A stretch of 64,000 nucleotides of DNA from Hibiscus mutabilis. Lineage: Eukaryota; Streptophyta; Magnoliopsida; Malvales; Malvaceae. The notes under the pieces were generated by a model. That model had not been told where the DNA came from. It worked only from the letters and a program-made list of their open reading frames with translations, and ran no database searches. Of this stretch, positions 54,467-64,000 are shown piece after piece. Each line of letters opens with the position of its first letter. Position 1 is the first letter of the stretch. Both the position numbers and the translations under genes were made by a program. The stretch is taken from positions 38,214,678 to 38,278,677 of the forward strand of contig CM033725.1 in the NCBI GenBank assembly GCA_019671005.1. The letters run 5' to 3'.

Positions 54467-57136
54467 TGTAACACCCTGATCCCGATCAAGATCCAAAGTA
54501 CTACATTCAAGTCACCTCAAAATCGACCCATCAAAGTTTCCACTTAAAACCACAAGTTTAGCCATTTCCAAACTATCGAATCATCCATAAAATCCATGTA
54601 CTTAAATAAGCATTTAAATAAGTTTACAAAACAGGAGCTCCAAGTTTAAAATGTCGTTTAACAAAATAACATTTTAAATAGAGTTACAAACTCAACAGTG
54701 GTAAGGTCCTATGAATTCATTAGCCCAAACTAAGATAACAAGTACTGTACTCTGAAGCGAACGTAGTGTTGAGAAATCCTCATCGATGAGCTCCTCCAAA
54801 GGGTGAGCTGTCAACTTATGCATGAAAAAACCACACATCCTCACGCTGAGCTAACAAAGCTCAGTGGTACATTTCTACTCTACCACAATTCGTGATTATC
54901 ATAAAATAAGCATGCAAGATAAATGTAGTCAAGAGAGCATGGATAAAGCTTCCACTATCTATGAGATATCGTCTAGCCTACACTAGATAGAGTTCTTATA
55001 TCACCTATCTCAAGGCATAAACAAGTCTACAAGAAGTCATACAAGTTACTCCGTACATTACCATACTCGAGGTCATATAACCAATCGAGATACTCGAGCT
55101 CATACAACTCATCGAGTTAATACATTCTATACCCTGATCACTCAACCATCGGGTGCATAAGCTATCATCTATAACATCCGTATAACATACAAAAGTACAT
55201 CCATACATCATCTATATAATGGCCAACGAAGCCCTACTTTACTCGTGCTCACACAGCCATCGAGTTACTCGTGCACACACAACTGTCGGGTCAATGGACC
55301 ATATTTGGATCACCATAACCAATTATACGTCTTAGACATACTTGGATCACATTAGCCACAAGTAGTCTTTATCTGAGGCCACTCAGCCAATTAGGTTACT
55401 CGAGCTCATGCAGCTTATCGAGTTAATTACCTTATCCGGATCACCATAGCCACAGATAGGTTTCTAACTGCACCCAGATCACTTAACTCGTGGGTACGTC
55501 GGATGTACTTGATCACTCAGCCCGAAGTACACATCCCCTTATATAAGTAATGTAGTACTGACTCTAGGACATCTAGATTCCTTTACCACAACATAAGTTA
55601 TCACATGCTCTCCGAGCATTCATGCACCTCATCAAGAGGTAAGTGGTACCAAGCCATCAACAATGCCTCAAGGCATGACACTAACTATCACGGTTATATT
55701 GAGTCATCATTTACAAGTTAATACACGTTACTCTCATATGTGAGGAATAAAACTCGGTTTCTCTATTTTACTATTCATTTTATCACTTTAGAAGCCCATT
55801 GAGCCCTAGCCCTTGAATTATAAGCCCATTGAACTCAAAATGTATTTTTTGAGCAGATTTCCTAGTAGGTACTTATACCCACCCAAGAGTATCGATACTG
55901 ATATCTGGTTACTGATACGCAGACTAAGCATATCGATACTTGGCTTTATGGAAAAAGGGGTTGACCGTTGACCTGTACTAATACACAGCCCCCCCGTACT
56001 ATACCCCCTAGGTATCGATATGGCTCCAAGCGTATCGATACCATTTCAAGCTACTAGAATTTCAATGGAACAATGGGTATCGATACCCTCATTAGGCATA
56101 TCAATTCCCCCATTTAAAACTCGTTTGTGTTTATCGTATATAATACAAGATATTGGCATGGGTTCCCCGCGTATTGATACCGAAGCCTAGAAATAGCTTT
56201 CTAGGCTCGAGAAATCACTTCCCAAGCCCTCAAAGTATAACCCTTAACCCTTTAACTTAATCATGCATCTTATGGGAGTTAATTAGAGTGATTTGCTACC
56301 CTTTTTACACGCTATTAACAATAAACTGAAATTCACCATTAAAGGGCTTTAAGCTACGAAAATACCAACTAGCAATCTTCAACCATAAAATCAAGTAAGG
56401 CAAATTACTTTAGGATATTCAAGAAACAAATGAGTCAAAAATGTACTGACTTTTTTGCAGCTAACCTAGATTTGCTTCACACACTAAAAAACCCCAACTT
56501 CTTCTTTTTGGTTCCAACTTGAATAAACCCCAAGACACCTCATTTTCACCATAAACACATGAAAATCGTATCAATACTTGGACCCAAGATTTATCAAGAT
56601 CTGACTAAGAATTTACACCCTTTAAAATCAAATAAAAGCTTTCTACAAGCCTTGAACCCAAAAATCCATAAAATGGCATCTTACCTTTTCACCACAAGAT
56701 TATGCTTTTCATGAAGCTCTTGGAATGGTGACCAATATTGCCTTCAACCATGAATCTTGAAATAGAGCTTAGCTAGACAAATATTTGTTTGTAGAGATGA
56801 AAACCCAAACTTGAAGATGTGAGGAGATGGTGTTTTGGGAGATAAGAAATCGATAAAGATGAGAGAATGAGGTAAGCTTGTCTACCCTTCTCCTATGTGA
56901 AGACAACCATGTAATAAAGGTGGCCAACCTTTATTTTAAAAATGGGAACAATCACCACATAGAACCTCGCACTTTCATCATTATCACAAAATGGTCACTT
57001 CCACAAACCTACATAGCCAAATCATTATCCAACATGGTCCAAACTTAGCCCTATTGGTCTAAAAGCCCAATCCAACACGAGGGTCCATAACATGGGTCAA
57101 TGTCTAATCATTTACTCAGAAATTTGAGTCGTTACA
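54467..57136 (-). repeat. LTR of the decayed gypsy element
   Basis: Plus-strand edges TGTAACACCCTGATCCCG (54467) and GAGTCGTTACA (57136); 2670 bp. Contains ATCGATAC-type paired boxes at about 55890-56180. The stretch 55060-55470 repeats short phrases such as ACTCGAGCTCATACA and CATCGAGTTA every 40-60 bp. Confidence 0.78.
55888..56182. promoter_or_regulatory. Paired ATCGATAC-like boxes in a gypsy LTR
   Basis: Box cores start at 55893, 55913, 55934, 55979, about 56000, 56016, 56036, 56081, 56102, 56154 and 56175. Neighbours pair at 20-21 bp. Clear copies are GTATCGATACT, GGTATCGATATGG, GCGTATCGATACC and GGTATCGATACCC. The same pair spacing is seen in the copia LTR. Confidence 0.65.
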
Positions 57137-59137
57137 ACTCTTTCCTTATAAAAAGAAATTTCTTCCTTAACATTTAAACGAAAGGGGAGATGCAACCATC
57201 TCGGGTCCAACCAATACACAATTCACAGACATTCACCTCAAACTAAAAACTTGTCCTAGAAACTTTCTTAGCCACAACTTATAATATAGGGCTTCTCAAC
57301 ACTTCCCTCATGTATCTCCAACGATTCACTTACAACAGTCGAACAACACTCACATCAAACCTTAAAGTGGATCAACATAGGATAACCTCAGTAATACAGT
57401 CCAAGTATCAACAAAAAGAACTCGCTTCAAATAAGTTTCTTCTCAGTTAACAATCCTCTCTACCATCATTCACAGTTCAAAACTCTTGAACTAAAATCTC
57501 ATTTGTGTCCGAAATGCAACACCTCTTCATAGGTATACTACTATGAACACTTCTTTGTCTAATACCGACACCATGCCCAACCATTTTCAAGAACAAGCAA
57601 AACTCTGACATCCGAACTCTACCATCAAACTATCTTGAATTAACAACCCTTTCTTCCTGGCTTGGCCAACCAAGACGGGACTTAGCACTTCTCTTTACTA
57701 GAACTCACCCCAACTCGAACGAAGGCTAACTCATGAACATACGATTTCACTACTCGAGCCACTAGATTCTGAACAAAACCGTTGCCACTTACGAACTCTT
57801 ACAAGAGATCAAAACTTACCCAACTATCCTCGCAGGTTTGAACATGCCCTTCCAATCTAACCACTTAGTTCTAGTAAATAGTTGTACAAAATTCTAACAA
57901 TCCCTCAAGGATTTTCAAACAGGTCTTCCAAAAAGATTTGTTACCACAAAAAAATCTCGGTCCCACGTAACCATAGCCGATAACCCACGTTTTCGTTGCG
58001 CTACTCTGATAATATTCTCCTTGTTTTACCATACATGTAGACAGTCCATCTAAACAACTCGGTAGAGCAAACACTCAAATCATCAAACTTAAGATTATAA
58101 CGACGCACATGTGAGTCTAAACCACTTCACGACTTGCCCTTAAATTCCCATCATTACATCAAACCCAATCTTTATCCTGACTTCTCTTTAACCTCTAACT
58201 TTTGATACTCAAATTTTGAATGATCATACAAAAGCATCAAAACTCTTCAACCAATTACAAGATTGACAACCCTGAGGAAACGGGTAATGGTCATTCACCG
58301 TTATTTCTTGGCATCACAACATCCAATGCCACCACTCTTTGCTATACCAACATAGACATGTCCCAAGGTGAACCATTTGTGATATACCAATATAGACATG
58401 TCCCAAGGTGAACCACTTGGTGACAACACCTGTATATACTCATTTGCACTAATGAGTTCCCACTCAAGAAGTTTAATCAGTGTCATACTAAAAGTTGATG
58501 AACACTAACAACAAACTCGATATTACCTCTATCGTGGGTTCTAATCCATGATCAAAAGCTAAGGCGCTCTCTCTTTGAAGAGCACTCCAACACTCTCAAA
58601 AACGTTTATGACTCTAAAGTTTCAGACTCTCGACCCTCGTATCCAATGTGGGCTAAAAATGTCTTGCAACCTACAAGACCCTCTTTGACAACATCACAAG
58701 AACACAACATTCACGCTAGAGAGGTAATGGTTCACCGTGTCTATTACCAACAACCTGGTTCACCTTGAACCTGGAACTTTGAAACGCTCGCTCGAAAACC
58801 AATTTATGCATCAAACTTACATGATTAACCTACTTCAAGGGTAATATCTACCAACTATGGAGAGAGTAAATCTAACAAGTCTATGAGGATTGTTACTCTC
58901 AATTCCCACTTACCACCCACAGTAAGAACATTACCTACAAGAACTTACAAAACTAACGAACTAATCAATCCAACAACAACCTCTAGATCTTACCACAACA
59001 CTTAACCAACAAGAACCAAAACCATTATATGAATGAGAGATCAAACTTCCATCATTGAAATAACTGAAACCAAAACAAACACATGTACCTAACATATCTC
59101 TGGTGGCAAAATTGTCCTCTCTGGCCTGGATGGCAAA
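57121..59137 (-). other. Interior of the decayed gypsy element without recognisable pol
   Basis: The polypurine tract lies at 57137-57150 (minus strand GGAAAGAGT then the LTR). The remaining 2 kb is mixed sequence with short frames only. A roughly 40-bp unit containing GACATGTCCCAAGGTGAACC is duplicated at about 58345-58420. No RT, integrase or chromodomain motif recognised. Confidence 0.5.
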
Positions 59138-59500
59138 CTATCTAGCAACAGCTCGATTGTCAACTCTAACAGTGGATCTCACAATACCTCTACCATGATA
59201 CCCATACAACGCCCTAGCACCACCTCTCGCAGAACCCTGACCATGCCAAGAAGAAATTAACCTCCGAGATTGAACATGTATACCATCATCCATAACTAGA
59301 TAGTCTTTCACCATATGACTTGGTGCCCGACACCTATAGAAAACCCTTTGGAGCAATAAGCACACCCCAAGGTGATGCCAACCACAATGCTCACAAGATG
59401 GTGGAAGCGACACTCTGGCTGAATCGTCAGTACTCCCCTTAAGAGAAGACATCAATGAGCCCCTATGAACCCTCGATCTAGATCCTCGACTGAACCTCAA
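59138..59500 (-). pseudogene. gag zinc-knuckle fragment
   Basis: A 120-codon minus-strand frame with CEHCGWHHLGVC and a second knuckle, FYRCRAPSHMVKDY, in which the first and last Cys have been lost. A Gly/Arg-rich tail (HGQGSARGGARALYGYHGRG) follows. This layout, a CxxC...HxGxC finger followed by a CCHC knuckle and RG-rich stretch, is that of chromovirus-type gag just upstream of protease. The frame is truncated at its start near the Athila boundary. Confidence 0.7.
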
Positions 59501-59524
59501 TAACTATTAACTCCTAGAAAGTAT

Positions 59525-60931
59525 TGATTTTTATGCATATTTCACAATGCTTTTTGCTTTTCTTTAGGTATATATATTTGTATTTAGTTATTAAAATCAT
59601 GCATTTGCATAAGGAGTTAGAGAGTTGTTCTTTTGCTAGTGTAAAGGTTTGTTTTGCTAGTGATTGATGCAGGAATGGAGTAGGGCAGGCTTGGCAGAGC
59701 AGGACATGAGCGAGAAGCAGGAAAAGAAGAAAATAATTGTCGAGTTATAGTGGGCAAAGTTGGACTAGAGATTGCCAAGCTCGGTTGGCATAGAATTGAA
59801 GTTTGATATTCGGTCAAAGTAGCCATTGAACCCAGTACACGTCAGCCATTAAATTTAAAAGAGGATAATAGGGTAACACACCTATCTTGGTGTGTAATCA
59901 AAATACAAATTTTAAACCCATCTTAGGGTTTTCACGAGTGTCTATTTAAAGAAGACCGATCATTGATCAAAGGAAATGAGAGCACCATGGTGAGAGAAGA
60001 AACTAGAGGCAACATAGTTCAACCATTTTAGACTGAGATCTCTAGAGCATTTGAAGGGCTGTATCGACGGACCTTCTTCTTTTCCTATTCTCTTAGTTTA
60101 ATTTTTATTTAAATGGTGATGTTAAGATACAATATTTTATGGATAGAACCTTCAACCATGAACTAAGCTTTTACAGTCGGTTGGGGATGTTTGCGATTAA
60201 CGCTCAGTTAATCTTTGGTTTATATTAATTAGAATGCATTGACATTATTTTCTATTCGGCTAGCACTTCATTTCCTTAAATTCTCTATCATATGATAGTT
60301 GGCATTGTATGCTTATTATACCGTAATATATTAACAAACTTAAGGGGTAATTATCAGTTTCCAGGTACCATGGAGAGAAACTTTGACAGAAGATGTTCAA
60401 GTATATGAGCTTACTTCAGAAGTGAATTTACCCCTTAGGAGTATAGATTGAAACTTAATCAAGTTAATTTGTGAAAAGCTGCACTATAGACATATAAGGG
60501 TTTTATCGTGGTTAACTTAGGGTATTGCCATCGACATAGGTAATACTACTCTTGAAATCTGCTTAGCAATAAATCCAAGGTATGACATTATTAATAACTG
60601 GCATAGCTAGCATAAAATCCAGGCATCCCTTGCCCACGCTCATCATCCATTTGAATACTTCTCTTGCCAAAATACTTTTACTTTTATTGCATTGGTTTAG
60701 TCGTTGTCTAAATATAAAATCCAAATCAATTTCAAAATTCTTGATTCCTTGAACAAATAAACCATTGAACACTTAAATTCTTGGTCAATCCATGTGGATA
60801 CGATACTCAGCTTACTGTTGTATTACTTGCTAACCGTGTATACTTGCACGCAATAGACTCACTATTGACATTATTTCTTACATATTTACACTATATTCTT
60901 AATCTTTTGCCAAATGTTAGCAAAGTTGACA
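59525..60931 (+). repeat. Athila 5' LTR (edges approximate)
   Basis: Taken from TGATTTTTATGC at 59525 to AGTTGACA at 60931, a few bases before the PBS. A TATA-like CTATTTAAAG lies at 59942-59951. No coding domain inside. The left edge is inferred from where similarity to the neighbouring gag ends. Confidence 0.6.
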
Positions 60932-60937
60932 AGTTTT

Positions 60938-60953
60938 TGGCGCCGTTGCCGGG
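60938..60953 (+). other. Athila primer binding site
   Basis: TGGCGCCGTTGCCGGG, the characteristic Athila PBS (reported as complementary to aspartate tRNA). Confidence 0.85.
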
Positions 60954-61020
60954 AATTGCAACGAAATTTATTGTTTTGATTTACTTGTTTTGTTTTACTT
61001 TACTTATTTGTTTTGTTTGG

Positions 61021-62360
61021 CGTATGACCAGGAACTGCCCTATGACGGAAGATTGGTCATACGACCCAGAAATTGAAAAAGCCCTACGAAGATTGAAAAA
61101 TAAAGTTCGAGAAATGGTTCTTAAAAGACAATAGGGGGTAAATATTGTCCTAAACAACCATGGGGACCCACTATTGAATGATGATATTCCGCTCGCTCTT
61201 ACTGTTGTTGTTCATAATGTCGAAGAGAGACCGATCTGAGAACATTTGGCACCAGCCATATACAATTTGATGTTAGGCCTGATTGGTCTCGAGGTAAATA
61301 CAACAAATTTTTAACTTAAACTGGTAATGACAGAGACTCTTTTGAATGTAGGAAAATTTGATAGATTACCTACTAGAGACCCAAGGCAACACTTGAAGCA
61401 ATTCTTGGAAGTTTTCCAACTATTTCAGCAACCTAGAGTTTCTGAAGATGCAGTGAAGCTAAAATTGTTCACATTTTCCCTAAGAGATAGAGCAAAATTG
61501 TGGTTAAGTTTTTTGCCACCTTGCTCTATTACTTCATGGGGAGAATTATGCTAGAAATTTCTTTTACGATTCCATCCACCTAAACTTAATGTCAAGCTGA
61601 GAAGTGAAATCATTTCGTTTAGGCAGGCTGATGATGAGACCTTATATGATGCCTGAGAGAGATTCAAGATAGAAACCTTTTACAAAAGACTCAATGCTCA
61701 TGCTAGGACTGTTGTTGATGCTTCGGCAAATGGTTCATTGTTAGACAAGATTTATATGGAGGCAATTAACATATTTGAAAAGATTGTCGCCAATGATTTC
61801 AGTATCCTACTGCCAGACTAGGAACTGAAACAAAAACTGCTGGAAAATTAGAGTTTGATGCATTATTGTCAATCAATGCTCAAATTTCAAATCTCACTAA
61901 TATAGTGAAGACATTGCAATAGCCTACTGAAGTCCGAGAAGTAAAGACATTTGGCCCATTTTGCATTATATGTGGAGAGGATCATCATATGGAATATTGC
62001 CCAACAAACCCTGAGTCGGTAAATTTTGTTGGCAATTTCAATCATAATTATAATCCATATTCCAATACTTATAATGCAGGTTGGAAGCAGCACTCGAACC
62101 TATCTTGGGTAAACCATAAAGGTAATTAGTTTAATGCCCAGCGTTAGAGTAACCATGCACAAGAAGGTTTCAATAAAAATACAATGCCACAGAGAGCGCA
62201 GAACAATTTCCAACAAGGGAAAAGATCTAACCAGGGGAATTCTTTAATAGAGTACATGGAAAGGAATGATGCACTCATCTTGAGTTTGACAGCATCTATA
62301 TGGAACTTGGAAGTTCAGCTACGAAAGATTGTCAATGCACTCAACAATAGACCCTAGAGA
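61021..62360 (+). pseudogene. Athila gag
   Basis: Starts around MTRNCPMTEDWSYDPEIEKA. The core at 61327-61554 (FDRLPTRDPRQHLKQFLEVF, VSEDAVKLKLFTFSLRDRAK, then LWLSFLPPCSITSW) is the Athila gag signature. After a stop at 61552 it continues as FLLRFHPPKLNVKLRSEI, then DDETLYDA, interrupted by more stops. A zinc-knuckle trace, CIICGEDHHMEYC, lies at about 61966-62004. It would form the particle, but cannot be translated intact. Confidence 0.85.
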
Positions 62361-62363
62361 ACT

Positions 62364-62924
62364 TTGTCAAGCGATACAGAAGATGCTCAGCATAAGGTCA
62401 ATGAACAATGTAAAGTAGTAACTCTTCAGAGTGACAAAAAATGCGAGATTGAGACGCTTGTTAAACAGTCAACTAATTGCCAAGTCGAGAAGTCAATGCC
62501 AGCAGATAAACCTAAAGAAGCTAAGAAAGCTGAGGCAAAAACTAATGATTCCAGACAGCAATCTGATGCCAACACCACCTTGGCAAAGCCAGTGGAGCCA
62601 GCATTTGCTTATCCACCACCATATTTCCCGCAAAGACTCCAAAAACATAAGCAAGACCAACAATTTAAGCGCTTCTTGGAAGTTCTTAAACAACTGTAAA
62701 TCAACATACCATTGGTAGAAGCTCTCGAGCAAATGCCCAACTATGTCAAATTCATGAAGGACATCTTGTCCAAAAAAAGGAAATTGGGTGATTTCGAGAC
62801 CGTAGCTCTTACTGAAGGATGCAGTGTTATGATTCTCAATCGCTTGCCACCTAAGCTAAAAGATCCAGGAAGTTTCACTATTCCATGTACCATTGGCAAT
62901 AGATTCATGGGTAAGGCACTATGT
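62364..62924 (+). pseudogene. Athila gag C-terminus and protease start
   Basis: The frame 62364-62699 is charged and Lys/Pro-rich, ending YFPQRLQKHKQDQQFKRFLE and a stop. The next frame, 62712-62924, reads PLVEALEQMPNYVKFMKDIL, then KRKLGDFETVALTEGCSV, then PPKLKDPGSFTIPCTIGNRF: the conserved run leading to the Athila aspartic protease. The catalytic Asp that should follow GKALC is missing because another element starts there. Confidence 0.85.
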
Positions 62925-64000
62925 TGTTGGGTCACGCCGGTACACCCCATAGTGCAGTAGAAAAATTATCCAGCGATTACCACCAGAGATCCATGTACGA
63001 GGAATGAATCGGGGTGAATAAGGGTAAAGAATTACCTATTTAAAATCTGGAATTCTAAATTTGGAGGAGATAAATATCCAATCACGATTCCACGATGTCG
63101 ATTCTTAAGCCGCAACGATAACGCTCCAACCTCTACGTAGTTCACCCAATTGAAACGAGCATATAAAACTCTCTAAACTATTTAGAAGGGAATGAGCATA
63201 TAAAACCTCTCTAAACTATTTAGAAGGTTTTTCCCAAAAGCATTAATGATTGTTAGATCTCTCATGCCTTTATATAGCCTTTGAAATCTTAATTCAACTC
63301 ATATTAGGATTTCAATATATATATATATTAATATATATAATCCTCATTTAACTTTAATTAGGATTTCAATATATATATTAAATATATATAATTCCAATTC
63401 AACTTAATTAGGATTTCAATATATATATTAAATATATATAATCCCAATTCAACTTAATTAGGATTTCAATATATATTATATATAGCCCTAATTCAACTTT
63501 AATTAGGATTTCAATATATATTAGTATATAATCCCAATTCAACTAATTAGGATTTTAATATATATATATATAATCCTAATTTAACTTTAAGTAGGATTTC
63601 AATATATTTATTAATTTAAATAGAATTATATTATTTATATATATATATATTAAAAGAGTCATAATTCCAATAATTATTTTCTTTTAATATTTATCCAATA
63701 GTTAAATTATATATATATATCAAATATATATTAATTTAACTAAATTCGTGTACAACAAATTTGTACATATATAATTCGTTTAATATATGCTCATTTCAAC
63801 TTTGAGTGTGACCCTGTAGGTTCATGTAACGTTAGTAGTAAATATTAGAACATTTCTAATATTACAAACAATGAGTGACATCTGGCAATATGTCATTGTC
63901 ACCTAAGTTACAAGAAATCATGATTCGACATAACTTTTTCGTGATTAACTCTTTTTCATATATTACATCCTTTTGTCCTTTATATCTAGATTGGACACAA
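62925..64000. mobile_element. Unclassified LTR inserted in the Athila protease (incomplete)
   Basis: Athila similarity stops within GKALC at about 62924, and a sequence beginning TGTTGGGTCACGCCGG follows to the window end. It contains a directly repeated GAGCATATAAAACTCTCTAA unit (63158-63230), an AT-rich tandem array and no coding frame, which suits an LTR. Orientation and family cannot be set without its other end. Confidence 0.5.
63285..63625. repeat. AT-rich tandem repeats of about 40-60 bp
   Basis: The unit TTAATTAGGATTTCAATATATAT...TAATCCnAATTCAAC recurs about seven times, differing mainly in the length of its TA run. The spread of TA lengths suggests slippage on top of unit duplication. 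Confidence 0.8.

Larger units (their letters stand above)
54467..59520 (-). mobile_element. Decayed gypsy-type element with gag remnant, minus strand
   Basis: A 3' LTR at 57136-54467 with a polypurine tract at its start, and a gag zinc-knuckle frame at 59500-59138. TGTAAC ends, the AAGAAATTTCTTTTTATAAGG sequence before the tract and the gag knuckle relate it to the chromovirus at 20053-31332. Between gag and the LTR (57137-59137) no protease, RT or integrase motif was found by eye. The right side is cut at about 59520 by the Athila LTR. Confidence 0.7.
59525..62924 (+). mobile_element. Athila-type Ty3/gypsy retrotransposon, 5' part
   Basis: LTR, PBS, gag and the beginning of protease on the plus strand. 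The PBS TTGGCGCCGTTGCCGGG and the gag blocks are diagnostic for Athila. It appears inserted into the gag of the gypsy element to its left. Its protease is interrupted at about 62924 by another LTR; pol, if present, lies beyond the window. Confidence 0.87.

Overview
The window looks like nuclear DNA of a flowering plant (a eudicot), most likely cotton (Gossypium) or a close Malvaceae relative. The plant call is secure: it rests on Ty3/gypsy Tat, Tekay-like and Athila retrotransposons, a Sirevirus-like Ty1/copia element, plant MITEs and a plant-type 60S ribosomal protein L27 gene. The Gossypium call rests on remembered resemblance of the Tat gag/ORF1 proteins to sequences common in cotton and is tentative. 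No bacterial-type operon, CRISPR array, tRNA or rRNA gene was seen. Only one intact host gene is present, RPL27 (eL27) on the minus strand at 51762-52169. It has a ribosomal-protein promoter (telo-box plus three site II motifs). Nearly everything else is mobile DNA in various stages of decay.

Layout. 1-8640: a plus-strand Tat-lineage gypsy element (Tat-1), from the end of protease through RT, a ruined RNase H, an archaeal-type RNase H, integrase, a repeat-bearing 3' UTR and a 3' LTR. 8641-18604: a minus-strand Tat element (Tat-2) with 5' LTR, PBS, ORF1, gag, protease and the first part of RT, cut off where it meets Tat-1. 19596-40628: a Sirevirus-like copia element flanked by a 5-bp target duplication (GGACG). 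Its 5' LTR is split at about 20053-31332 by a minus-strand chromodomain gypsy element (Tekay-like), whose gag is split in turn by a 3.5-kb Tat solo LTR (27083-30590, duplication ATCCC). The window therefore holds a three-deep nest. 40703-43432: a cluster of small DNA transposons (hAT-, Stowaway-like and MULE-type) with several clean target duplications. 44791-48822: 3' LTR and repeat-rich 3' UTR of a fourth Tat element. 49178-51033: nested fold-back elements, including a MITE filled with telomere-like repeats. 51034-54466: the host island with RPL27 and two RNase H pseudogene scraps. 54467-59520: a decayed minus-strand gypsy element. 59525-64000: an Athila element with an unclassified LTR inserted in its protease.

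Most interesting signal. The copia LTR holds 14 variants of a box like gTATCGATACg, arranged as seven pairs whose members lie 19-21 bp apart (about two helical turns). The same paired layout occurs immediately upstream of a second putative promoter inside that element, which has a TATA box, an untranslated leader and a possible 334-bp intron before a third gene downstream of pol. The layout occurs again in the LTR of the unrelated gypsy element at 54467-57136. This looks like a shared cis-regulatory module that two retrotransposon superfamilies carry. The factor that reads it is unknown.
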